Shown here: in pieces, positions 13,711 to 19,094 of the stretch
Position numbering within the stretch: position 1 is the first letter of the stretch
Layout of the letters: each line of letters opens with the position of its first letter
Source of the DNA: an uncultured Bacilli bacterium
Lineage (GTDB): Bacteria > Bacillota_I > Bacilli_A > RF39 > UBA660
Direction: 5' to 3'
DNA: 19,094 bases
NCBI GenBank assembly: GCA_947628445.1
Contig: CANQZX010000015.1
Span: 1-19,094, forward strand
Notes under the pieces: generated by a model
What the model was told of the DNA's origin: nothing
Seen by the model: only the letters and a program-made list of their open reading frames with translations
The model's database searches: none
Made by a program: the position numbers and the translations under genes

Positions 13711-13722
13711 AAATAGACCTCC

Positions 13723-13980
13723 CTAAAGGATAACAGCTTCAATTAAAACTTCTACTAGTTCATATCTTTTAGTTTTAGATAATGGTCTAGTCATTCTAAT
13801 TTTGACTGTATCTCCTACTTTTGCTTTATTATTTTCATCATGAGCGGCATATTTCTTCGAATATTTCACTCTTTTACCATAAAGTGGGTGTTTCTTCGCC
13901 GTTTCAACTAAAACCGTAATGGTTTTATTATTGCCGGCACTAACAACTTTACCAACTAGCACTGGTTTATTATCTGTCAT
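13723..13980 (-). CDS. rpsQ: 30S ribosomal protein S17
   Basis: S17 is a primary 16S rRNA-binding protein with an OB fold. The 85 residues show VLVGKVVSAGNNKTITVLVE, KHPLYGKRVKYSKKYAAHDE and the RMTRPLSKTKRYELVEV region. The stop of rpmC and this start overlap by one base as TAATG. The ribosome site GGAGGTG is encoded by the two glycine codons near the end of rpmC, so the pair is tightly coupled. Confidence 0.99.
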   Translation of the reverse strand: MTDNKPVLVGKVVSAGNNKTITVLVETAKKHPLYGKRVKYSKKYAAHDENNKAKVGDTVKIRMTRPLSKTKRYELVEVLIEAVIL

Positions 13981-14183
13981 TATTTAACACCTCCACTTAT
14001 TTCTCTTTCTTTAAGAATTGTTTTCATTTTTGCAACATCCCGCCGTAATTGTTTTAATTGGGCTGGTTTTTCTAAAGTACCACTGGCTTGTTGCATTCTT
14101 TTAGTAAATAATTCTTCTTTCGTTGCTTTAATTTTTTTCGTCAATTCTTCATTGGATAATTTTCTTAGTTCCTTAGTTTCCAA
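13980..14183 (-). CDS. rpmC: 50S ribosomal protein L29, probable TTG start
   Basis: L29 lies next to L23 at the exit tunnel, where signal recognition particle and trigger factor dock. The protein shows KELRKLSNEELTKKIKATKE, LFTKRMQQASGTLEKPAQLK and VAKMKTILKERE. An in-frame ATG at 14195 would give 71 residues, but its only upstream match, AAAAGG, abuts the ATG. A TTG at 14183 gives METKELRKLS..., the family-like N-terminus and a 67-residue protein, and has a near-complete ribosome site (AGGA-T-GGTGAT) 4 nt upstream. I therefore start it at 14183. It overlaps rplP by 11 nt. If the ATG is used instead, the protein gains the four residues MVIL. Confidence 0.9.
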   Translation of the reverse strand: METKELRKLSNEELTKKIKATKEELFTKRMQQASGTLEKPAQLKQLRRDVAKMKTILKEREISGGVK

Positions 14184-14598
14184 GAGAATCACCATCCTTT
14201 TTTACGAATTTTGTTTTAATTGATAACTTGTGTGAAGCAAGCCGTAGGGCTTCGCGCGCCGTAGCTTCATCGACACCGGTTATTTCAAACATAATTTTGC
14301 CAGTTTTAACAACTGCTACCCATTCTTCAACGTTACCTTTACCTTTACCTTGCCGAGTTTCAAGCGGTTTTTTGGTTCTTGGCATATGAGGGAAAATATT
14401 AATAAATACTTTTCCGCCCCGTTTCATATAACGAGTCATCGCAATTCTGGCTGCTTCGATTTGACGGGCTGAAATCCAGCCACCTTCTAAGGCTTTTAAA
14501 CCATATTCTCCAAAATTTAATTCTAAATTACCTTTGGCATGACCATCATAACTTAAACGATGGCTTTTCCGATATTTAGTTCGCTTTGGCATCAACAT
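14173..14598 (-). CDS. rplP: 50S ribosomal protein L16
   Basis: L16 helps position A-site tRNA near the peptidyl transferase centre. The 141 residues begin MLMPKRTKYRKSHRLSYDGH as usual in Bacilli. Also present are GLKALEGGWISARQIEAARI, MTRYMKRGGKVFINIFPHMP and the RQGKGKGNVEEWVAVVKTGK loop with EATAREALRLASHKLSIKT. The first ATG (14598) is 9 nt after GGGAG and inside rpsC, so it overlaps the rpsC end by 23 nt. The end in turn overlaps rpmC. Confidence 0.98.
   Translation of the reverse strand: MLMPKRTKYRKSHRLSYDGHAKGNLELNFGEYGLKALEGGWISARQIEAARIAMTRYMKRGGKVFINIFPHMPRTKKPLETRQGKGKGNVEEWVAVVKTGKIMFEITGVDEATAREALRLASHKLSIKTKFVKKDGDSLGN
14188..14198 (-). promoter_or_regulatory. Ribosome-binding site that decides the rpmC start
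   Basis: On the minus strand AGGATGGTGAT matches the extended Shine-Dalgarno AGGAGGTGAT with one base out of place. It ends 4 nt before the TTG at 14183. The alternative ATG (14195-14193) lies inside this site and so cannot use it. This favours TTG as the rpmC start. Confidence 0.65.
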
Positions 14599-15253
14599 GG
14601 TTATCAGCTCCCTTCACTGGTTTTTTATCAGGTAAAATTTCGTTTTTATAAATCCAAACTTTAACCCCGATTTTACCATAGGTTGTATTGGCTTCGGCCG
14701 TAGCATAATCGACATCTGCTCTAATCGTATGTAGAGGCACTGTACCTTCGGTATAACCTTCAGTCCGTGCCATTTCGGCACCACCTAAACGACCTGATAC
14801 ACTAGTTTTACAACCTTTAGCTCCCGCTTTCATTGTATTGCGAATAGCTCTTTTTTGCACTGATCTAAATGGTGCCCGCGCTTCAATTTGACTAGCAATA
14901 TTTTTGGCTACTAAACGCGCATTTAAATCAGGATTCTTTTCTTCAACAATATTGATATATACTTCTTCGCCAATTAATTTAGCAATTTTCTTCCGTAATT
15001 TTTCAATATCTTCACCACCGCGACCGATGATAACACCAGGTTTAGCCGTATAAATTGAAATTTCAAGGCGTTTGCCTTTTCTTTCCACGATAATGGCCGC
15101 AATAGCAGCATCTTTAAGATTAGTTTCTAAATATTCCCGGATTTTAACATCTTTGATTAATTTATCAGCATAATCTTTATCCGCATACCATTTAGATTGC
15201 CAATCTTTATTGACACCAAGTCGATATCCTATTGGATTAACTTTTTGTCCCAT
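14576..15253 (-). CDS. rpsC: 30S ribosomal protein S3
   Basis: S3 forms the mRNA entry site and has helicase-supporting basic residues. The N-terminus MGQKVNPIGYRLGVNKDWQS, a type 2 KH domain with the GRGG loop at residues 77-80 (KPGVIIGRGGEDIEKLRKKI) and the C-terminal domain SVQKRAIRNTMKAGAKGCKT, followed by SGRLGGAEMARTE, identify it. The 225-residue length is normal. It starts 3 nt after rplV, with the ribosome site inside the rplV end. Confidence 0.99.
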   Translation of the reverse strand: MGQKVNPIGYRLGVNKDWQSKWYADKDYADKLIKDVKIREYLETNLKDAAIAAIIVERKGKRLEISIYTAKPGVIIGRGGEDIEKLRKKIAKLIGEEVYINIVEEKNPDLNARLVAKNIASQIEARAPFRSVQKRAIRNTMKAGAKGCKTSVSGRLGGAEMARTEGYTEGTVPLHTIRADVDYATAEANTTYGKIGVKVWIYKNEILPDKKPVKGADNHVDAKAN

Positions 15254-15256
15254 CTC

Positions 15257-15601
15257 CTATTTACCTCCTTTTTCATCAGTTACACAAACGGTAATGTGGG
15301 AACTTCTCTTATCATGACGATCAACATGACCCCGAGAAGCAAATTTAATTCTTTTATAAACAGGTCCTGGATTAATATAGCATTCTTTAATTCTTAAATC
15401 CGCTTCGTTAGCACCGTTATTATTAACAGCGTTAGCAACGGCTGAATTTAAAACTTTTAAAATTAAGCGACTGGCTTTCGTATTCGTATTTTCTAAAATA
15501 CCTTGAGCCGTTTTAACATCTTTACCTCTAATTAAATCCATAGTCATCCGTGCTAATCTTGGTTTAATTAAAGCATTTTTATGTATTGCGTAAGCTTCCA
15601 T
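15257..15601 (-). CDS. rplV: 50S ribosomal protein L22
   Basis: L22 lines the peptide exit tunnel with its beta-hairpin. The 114 residues contain RLARMTMDLIRGKDVKTAQG, LKVLNSAVANAVNNNGANEA, LRIKECYINPGPVYKRIKFA and SRGHVDRHDKRSSHITVCV, which includes the hairpin tip region. No macrolide-resistance-type insertion or deletion is obvious in the hairpin. It has a GGAGGTATTC ribosome site after rpsS, 9 nt away. Confidence 0.98.
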   Translation of the reverse strand: MEAYAIHKNALIKPRLARMTMDLIRGKDVKTAQGILENTNTKASRLILKVLNSAVANAVNNNGANEADLRIKECYINPGPVYKRIKFASRGHVDRHDKRSSHITVCVTDEKGGK

Positions 15602-15610
15602 GAATACCTC

Positions 15611-15874
15611 CTACTTATTACCAGCGTGGCCACCAAATTTACGAGTTTGACTAAACTCACCTAATTTATGACCTACCATTTCTTCGGTTACATAAACAGG
15701 GATAAAATCTTTACCATTGTGTACAGCAAAGGTATGTCCCACGAAATCAGGGAAGATGGTTGATCTTCTTGACCAAGTTTTAATAACCGTTTTTTTGCCG
15801 CTTTCATTCATTGCTTTTACTTTTTTCATTAGGGACGCTTCAACATAAGGTCCTTTTTTCAAACTTCTTGCCAT
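15611..15874 (-). CDS. rpsS: 30S ribosomal protein S19
   Basis: S19 pairs with S13 in the 30S head and contacts the A-site finger. The 87-residue protein carries MARSLKKGPYVEASLMKKV, IKTWSRRSTIFPDFVGHTFA, VHNGKDFIPVYVTEEMVGHK and LGEFSQTRKFGGHAGNK, covering the complete family. The gap to rplB is 9 nt and holds an AGGAGG ribosome site. Confidence 0.99.
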   Translation of the reverse strand: MARSLKKGPYVEASLMKKVKAMNESGKKTVIKTWSRRSTIFPDFVGHTFAVHNGKDFIPVYVTEEMVGHKLGEFSQTRKFGGHAGNK

Positions 15875-15883
15875 TTAATCCTC

Positions 15884-16714
15884 CTATTTGGCCTTCCGAC
15901 TAATAATTAGTTTTTCAGAGGCCTTTTTCGTTTTCCGTGTTTTATGTCCAAGAGCAGGTTTACCCCAAGGAGTCATTGGACTCTTGCGACCAACAGGAGC
16001 ACGGCCTTCTCCACCACCATGAGGGTGATCATTAGGGTTCATAACACTACCACGGTTTGTAGGTCTAATCCCCATATGTCTTTTCCGACCGGCTTTTCCT
16101 AAATTAACTAATTTAGCATCTTCGTTGCCAACTACCCCAACAGTAGCCATGCAAGTACCTAAAATTTTCCGGGTTTCACCAGATTGTAATCTTAGTAAAA
16201 CATATTTACCTTCCCGGCCAAGAATTTGGGCTGAAGAACCAGCACTCCGGCAGATTTCGGCGCCCTTGCCCGGTTGAAGTTCAATACAGTGAACAACGGT
16301 ACCAACGGGAATATTTTTAAGTGGTAAAGCATTACCAACTTTGATATCCGCCTTTTCACCGTTTTCGATAATCATACCGACTTTTAACCCATTAGGGGCA
16401 ATGATATATCTTTTTTCGCCATCGCGATAATTAATTAACGCAATATTGGCCGTCCGGTTAGGATCGTATTCAATTGTCGCTACCCGACCAGTAACACCAA
16501 TTTTATTTCTTTTGTAATCAATCATCCGGTATTTCTTATGAGCGCCACCACCAATATGGCGAACCGTCATTTTACCTTGATTATTACGACCACCTGTCCG
16601 GCTGACAGATTTAATTAATGATTTAGTTGGTTTTGCACTTGTTAGTTCTTCGTTAACAAGCGTTGTCATTCCCCGGCGACCATTAGTCGTTGGTTTATAA
16701 TGTTTTATTGCCAT
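15884..16714 (-). CDS. rplB: 50S ribosomal protein L2
   Basis: L2 is one of the proteins closest to the peptidyl transferase centre and is needed for subunit association. The 276 residues show MTVRHIGGGAHKKYRMIDYK (49-68), the KGAEICRSAGSSAQILGREG region and the conserved MNPNDHPHGGGEGRAPVGRK loop (225-244), which includes H230 near the catalytic centre. Length is standard. Several arginines are encoded by CGG, notably before lysine. The ATG has an AGGAGGTTC ribosome site in the 10-nt gap after rplW. Confidence 0.99.
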   Translation of the reverse strand: MAIKHYKPTTNGRRGMTTLVNEELTSAKPTKSLIKSVSRTGGRNNQGKMTVRHIGGGAHKKYRMIDYKRNKIGVTGRVATIEYDPNRTANIALINYRDGEKRYIIAPNGLKVGMIIENGEKADIKVGNALPLKNIPVGTVVHCIELQPGKGAEICRSAGSSAQILGREGKYVLLRLQSGETRKILGTCMATVGVVGNEDAKLVNLGKAGRKRHMGIRPTNRGSVMNPNDHPHGGGEGRAPVGRKSPMTPWGKPALGHKTRKTKKASEKLIISRKAK

Positions 16715-16724
16715 TTTGAACCTC

Positions 16725-17000
16725 CTAAATTTCGATTGAAGAACCTTCAGCTAAGGTAACCATAGCTTTCTTGTAAGTTTTGGTTCTTCCAGAGTATCTT
16801 CCAACTCTTCTTTTCTTTGATTTTGTATTAAGTGTATTAACATTTGTAACTTTTACTTTAAATGCTTTTTCAATAGCATTCTTAATTTCGTCTTTACTAG
16901 CATCTTTAACAACTTTGAATGTATAAACATTTACATTTCTTGCTGCCATTGATTTTTCCGTAATGACCGGTGCAATAATAATATCTGTATAATTTCTCAT
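16725..17000 (-). CDS. rplW: 50S ribosomal protein L23
   Basis: L23 at the tunnel exit is the docking site for trigger factor and SRP. The 91 residues include IIIAPVITEKSMAA, YTFKVVKDASKDEIKNAIEK, FKVKVTNVNTLNTKSKKRRV and the YSGRTKTYKKAMVTLAEGSS end. Its start overlaps the rplD stop by one base (TAATG), with GGAGG upstream inside rplD, so translation is coupled. Confidence 0.99.
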   Translation of the reverse strand: MRNYTDIIIAPVITEKSMAARNVNVYTFKVVKDASKDEIKNAIEKAFKVKVTNVNTLNTKSKKRRVGRYSGRTKTYKKAMVTLAEGSSIEI

Positions 17001-17626
17001 TATTTAAGCGCCTCCTCAATTGTTTTAATTGCTTCTTCTGTAATAACGACGATATCGGCATTAACAAGATCATAGCAATTAATTTCATTAGCCATAATAA
17101 CTGCAACATTGGCTAAATTTCTTGTGGCCATATATAAGTTTTCATTTTCATCACTGGTTACAAACAAAGTTTTTTGGTCTTCAATTTTTAATCCTTTTAA
17201 AATTTCTAGCGCTTCTTTTGTTTTTAATCCTTTTAAAGCTATTTCATCAAGAACAATTAAGGCCTTTTCTTTATTCTTATAAGTTAAAGCCGTTTTTAAA
17301 GCAATTGTTCTTTCTTTTTTATTAATTTTAAAAGTATAATCTCTTGGTACTACACCAAATGGAATACCGCCACCACGCCATTGCGTAGCTCTAGTACTAC
17401 CTTGACGAGCCCGGCCAGTATCTTTTTGGCTCCAAGGTTTTTTACCGCCACCTGAAACTTCACTTCTATTTTTAGTTTTTCTTGTGCCTTGACGCGTTGC
17501 ATCAAGTTGTAAACGAATCATTTTCTTTAAGCAGTCATCGTTTGGTTCAATGTTCCAGATAGTATCTTTTAAAGTTAAATCTTTAACTTTTTCACCTTTA
17601 AGATTTTTAACACTAACTTTTGTCAT
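17000..17626 (-). CDS. rplD: 50S ribosomal protein L4
   Basis: L4 reaches into the exit tunnel with a long loop and in gamma-proteobacteria also represses the S10 operon. The 208 residues contain the tunnel loop at about 43-98 (RSEVSGGGKKPWSQKDTGRA then RQGSTRATQWRGGGIPFG). The globular C-terminal part carries the KEALEILKGLKIEDQKTLFV segment. Length and motifs are standard. The 26-nt gap from rplC is the longest between adjacent genes in the operon, but I see no promoter or terminator in it. Confidence 0.99.
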   Translation of the reverse strand: MTKVSVKNLKGEKVKDLTLKDTIWNIEPNDDCLKKMIRLQLDATRQGTRKTKNRSEVSGGGKKPWSQKDTGRARQGSTRATQWRGGGIPFGVVPRDYTFKINKKERTIALKTALTYKNKEKALIVLDEIALKGLKTKEALEILKGLKIEDQKTLFVTSDENENLYMATRNLANVAVIMANEINCYDLVNADIVVITEEAIKTIEEALK

Positions 17627-17652
17627 TTTCTACTTTCCTTTCTTAAATTTCC

Positions 17653-18501
17653 TTATTCGTTTACAGAAGCTTCAGCTTCAGTACTTTCGGTCTTTTCTTC
17701 TTCCACAGGGGCTGCTTCTTCTGTTGCCACCGTTTCAGTAACAGGTGTTTCTTCTGCTACTTCTTCTTTAGTTTCTTCTACTGCATCAGTTACAGGAGCA
17801 TCATTTACTTCTTCGCCTTCAACAGCATCAACAACAGTTTCTTCTTCATAAACAATTACTTCTTTCGCATTTGGTTTACGAGAATTTTTAACTGCTGACT
17901 TAATTAAAACTAATGAGTTTTTAGCGCCAGGAACATTACCACTTACTAATAGATAATTTTCCGCAGGGTTTACTTCGATAATTTCCAAGTTTTGGATTGT
18001 TACCGTATCCACACCCATATGGCCTGGTAAGTTTTTACCTTTTAAAACTCTTTTAGGTAACATCGTACCTAAAGAACCAACAGCCCGATGATAATGCGAA
18101 CCATGAGTCATTGGACCGCGATGTTGGTTATGTCTTTTAATGGTACCTTGGAAGCCTTTACCTTTGCTTGTACCCGTTACATCAACTACATCACCAACCG
18201 TGAAGGTATCAGCCATTAATTTATCGCCAACATTATAAGCACCTTCAACATTTTTAATTTCTTTTAAGAAGCGCTTAGGATTAGTATTGGCTTTTTTAGC
18301 TCTACCCATTTCGGCTTTATTCGCCTTTTTTTCTTTCTTTTCAAATACGCCTAGTTGAATGGCATTATATCCATCTTTTTCTAAAGTTTTAACTTGCATT
18401 ACCACATTAGGTTCAACTTCAATAACCGTAACGGGAACAAGTTTACCATCTTTAGTGAATACTTGTGTCATTCCACTTTTGCGTCCTAAGATTCCTTTCA
18501 T
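17653..18501 (-). CDS. rplC: 50S ribosomal protein L3 with acidic C-terminal extension
   Basis: L3 is an early-assembly protein whose internal loop approaches the peptidyl transferase centre. Residues 1 to about 210 are the normal protein: MKGILGRKSGMTQVFTKDGK, GTSKGKGFQGTIKRHNQHRG (110-129), PMTHGSHYHRAVGSLG (130-145) and KGKNLPGHMG. Residues 214-282 are an extra tail with 26 Asp/Glu and only two Lys, otherwise Val, Ala, Thr, Pro: low complexity, probably disordered and exposed on the ribosome. Total 282 residues versus about 205-215 usual. The tail is continuous with the core ORF and ends 26 nt before rplD. Its role is unknown. Confidence 0.97.
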   Translation of the reverse strand: MKGILGRKSGMTQVFTKDGKLVPVTVIEVEPNVVMQVKTLEKDGYNAIQLGVFEKKEKKANKAEMGRAKKANTNPKRFLKEIKNVEGAYNVGDKLMADTFTVGDVVDVTGTSKGKGFQGTIKRHNQHRGPMTHGSHYHRAVGSLGTMLPKRVLKGKNLPGHMGVDTVTIQNLEIIEVNPAENYLLVSGNVPGAKNSLVLIKSAVKNSRKPNAKEVIVYEEETVVDAVEGEEVNDAPVTDAVEETKEEVAEETPVTETVATEEAAPVEEEKTESTEAEASVNE

Positions 18502-18521
18502 AATTTTCTTTTCTCCTTCTC

Positions 18522-18830
18522 TTATAATTTAATTTTGATGTCAACACCACTTGGTAAATCTAAGTGATTTAAGGCATCGATTGTTTCCTTACTAGGATTT
18601 TTAATATCAATTAATCTCTTATGAGTTCTTCTTTCGAATTGTTCCCGAGCATCCTTATCTTTGTGGACAGCTCTTAACACGGTTACTTTTTCAATTTCTG
18701 TTGGTAGTGGAACAGGGCCAGAAATTTCGCCACCCGTTCTTTTGACAGTTTCGACAATCTTTCCAGCCGCAACGTCAAGTAAACGGTGATCATAAGCTTT
18801 TAAATTGATTCTTACTTTACTATTTGACAT
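18522..18830 (-). CDS. rpsJ: 30S ribosomal protein S10
   Basis: S10 sits in the 30S head and, as NusE, also joins transcription antitermination complexes with NusB. The 102 residues include VRINLKAYDHRLLDVAAGKI, VETVKRTGGEISGPVPLPTE and REQFERRTHKRLIDIKNPSK with the C-terminal LPSGVDIKIKL. First gene of the super-operon. The ATG at 18830 has a strong AAAGGAGGAC ribosome site and is preceded by a leader of about 125 nt. Confidence 0.99.
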   Translation of the reverse strand: MSNSKVRINLKAYDHRLLDVAAGKIVETVKRTGGEISGPVPLPTEIEKVTVLRAVHKDKDAREQFERRTHKRLIDIKNPSKETIDALNHLDLPSGVDIKIKL

Positions 18831-18958
18831 TTTACGATGTCCTCCTTTCGCCTATATCTAGTATAGACATACTCCGTACAAGTTCTCTAATTCTAGAATA
18901 ATTACTACCAACTTATCCTAGTGTATCAGTAACCTCGCACATCAACGCAGTCATACAA
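18831..18958 (-). promoter_or_regulatory. S10 operon 5' leader
   Basis: A transcript from the predicted promoter has about 125 nt before rpsJ. Near the ribosome site GTCTATA and TATAGGC (18869-18851) can form a 7-bp hairpin with a CTAGA loop, ending 4 nt before AAGGAGG. Upstream, TTACT and AGTAA can pair, and ATTCTAGAAT is a palindrome. This fits a structured ribosomal-protein autoregulation leader, but it does not match a leader I can name. Only very short ORFs occur in it. Confidence 0.5.
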
Positions 18959-18963
18959 GAATC

Positions 18964-18993
18964 ATTTTAACACTAAAATATATGAAAAAGCAA
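18964..18993 (-). promoter_or_regulatory. Predicted promoter of the S10-spc-alpha operon
   Basis: On the minus strand there is an extended -10 (TG, T, TAAAAT; TAAAAT at 18969-18964). A weak -35 TTGCTT (18993-18988) lies 18 nt upstream of it. The -35 hexamer coincides with the end of the terminator stem and the first bases of its T-tract. This is the only promoter-like sequence I see between the terminators and rpsJ. Confidence 0.6.
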
Positions 18994-19022
18994 GCATTTT
19001 TTGCACAAATGCTTGCCTTTTT
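18985..19022. terminator. Bidirectional terminator upstream of rpsJ
   Basis: GCAAGCATT (18990-18998) pairs with AATGCTTGC (19008-19016), a perfect 9-bp stem. It is flanked by five A residues on the left (18985-18989) and CTTTTT on the right (19017-19022), so it can work on both strands. On the minus strand it stops transcription from upstream before the S10 promoter, with which it overlaps. Confidence 0.85.
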
Positions 19023-19038
19023 GTAACTATTCAGACCT

Positions 19039-19072
19039 AAAAAGATAGAAAAAAAGAAATCTATCTTTTTTT
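19039..19072. terminator. Second bidirectional terminator at the right edge
   Basis: AAAAAGATAGA (19039-19049) pairs with TCTATCTTTTT (19060-19070), 11 bp around an A-rich 10-nt loop, with TT following on the plus strand. As in many symmetric terminators, the A- and T-tracts are part of the stem. It probably marks the end of a minus-strand gene outside the window, since no plus-strand gene is seen to the left. Confidence 0.7.
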
Positions 19073-19094
19073 AATGTTGATAAGTATAGAAATT

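Noticed and set aside
18831..18869. 12-codon upstream ORF ending just before rpsJ (ATG at 18869)
   Set aside because: GGAG is only 1 nt from its ATG, too close to act as a ribosome site, and such a short ORF is expected by chance.

Overview
This 19 kb, AT-rich window comes from a low-GC Bacillota bacterium, most likely a Bacilli lineage near the Mollicutes or the uncultured RF39-type gut clades. The lineage is inferred from gene order, the zinc-binding S14, the 37-residue L36, the missing L30 and the AT-rich composition; no rRNA or marker search was possible. The genetic code looks standard. TGA is the stop codon of secY, map and the pilin-like gene, and AGG and CGG encode conserved arginines, so this is not a code-4 Mycoplasma or Spiroplasma. 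All 35 genes called here lie on the minus strand.

The right two thirds (18830 down to 4852) is one S10-spc-alpha super-operon of 29 genes: rpsJ-rplC-rplD-rplW-rplB-rpsS-rplV-rpsC-rplP-rpmC-rpsQ-rplN-rplX-rplE-rpsN-rpsH-rplF-rplR-rpsE-rplO-secY-adk-map-infA-rpmJ-rpsM-rpsK-rpoA-rplQ. It encodes 24 ribosomal proteins, the SecY translocon channel, adenylate kinase, methionine aminopeptidase, IF1 and the RNA polymerase alpha subunit. Gaps are 0-26 nt and several genes overlap. Transcription is predicted to start at an extended -10 promoter near 18964-18993. The -35 of that promoter is built into the end of a bidirectional terminator, and a leader of about 125 nt precedes rpsJ. A GNRA-loop terminator directly after rplQ ends the unit. 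Departures from the usual operon are the absence of rpmD (L30) between rpsE and rplO, an acidic tail of about 70 residues on L3, an L24 whose C-terminal part is replaced by a Lys/Ala/Pro tail, a probable TTG start for rpmC, and an adenylate kinase with an altered P-loop.

Left of this lies a single-gene unit with its own -10 box and terminator. It encodes an unrecognised 61-residue protein with two CxxC pairs. Three consecutive hairpins (4505-4582) follow it.

The left block (4465 down to 117) looks like a five-gene operon: an orphan type IV pilin-like prepilin, rnr (RNase R), smpB (tmRNA-binding protein), a membrane-anchored DUF3048/YerB-family protein and a small unknown membrane protein. 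RNase R and SmpB cooperate in trans-translation and removal of faulty mRNA, and rnr-smpB is a common pair in Bacillota. The pilin-like and DUF3048 genes are less expected partners. A terminator overlapping the last codons of the final gene closes the unit. A second terminator facing the other way (45-78) suggests a convergent plus-strand gene just outside the window.

I see no CRISPR array, insertion sequence, prophage or rRNA/tRNA gene. Most of the window is ordinary housekeeping sequence. The points worth following up are small-scale: protein tails, start codons, promoter-terminator overlap and the orphan small genes.
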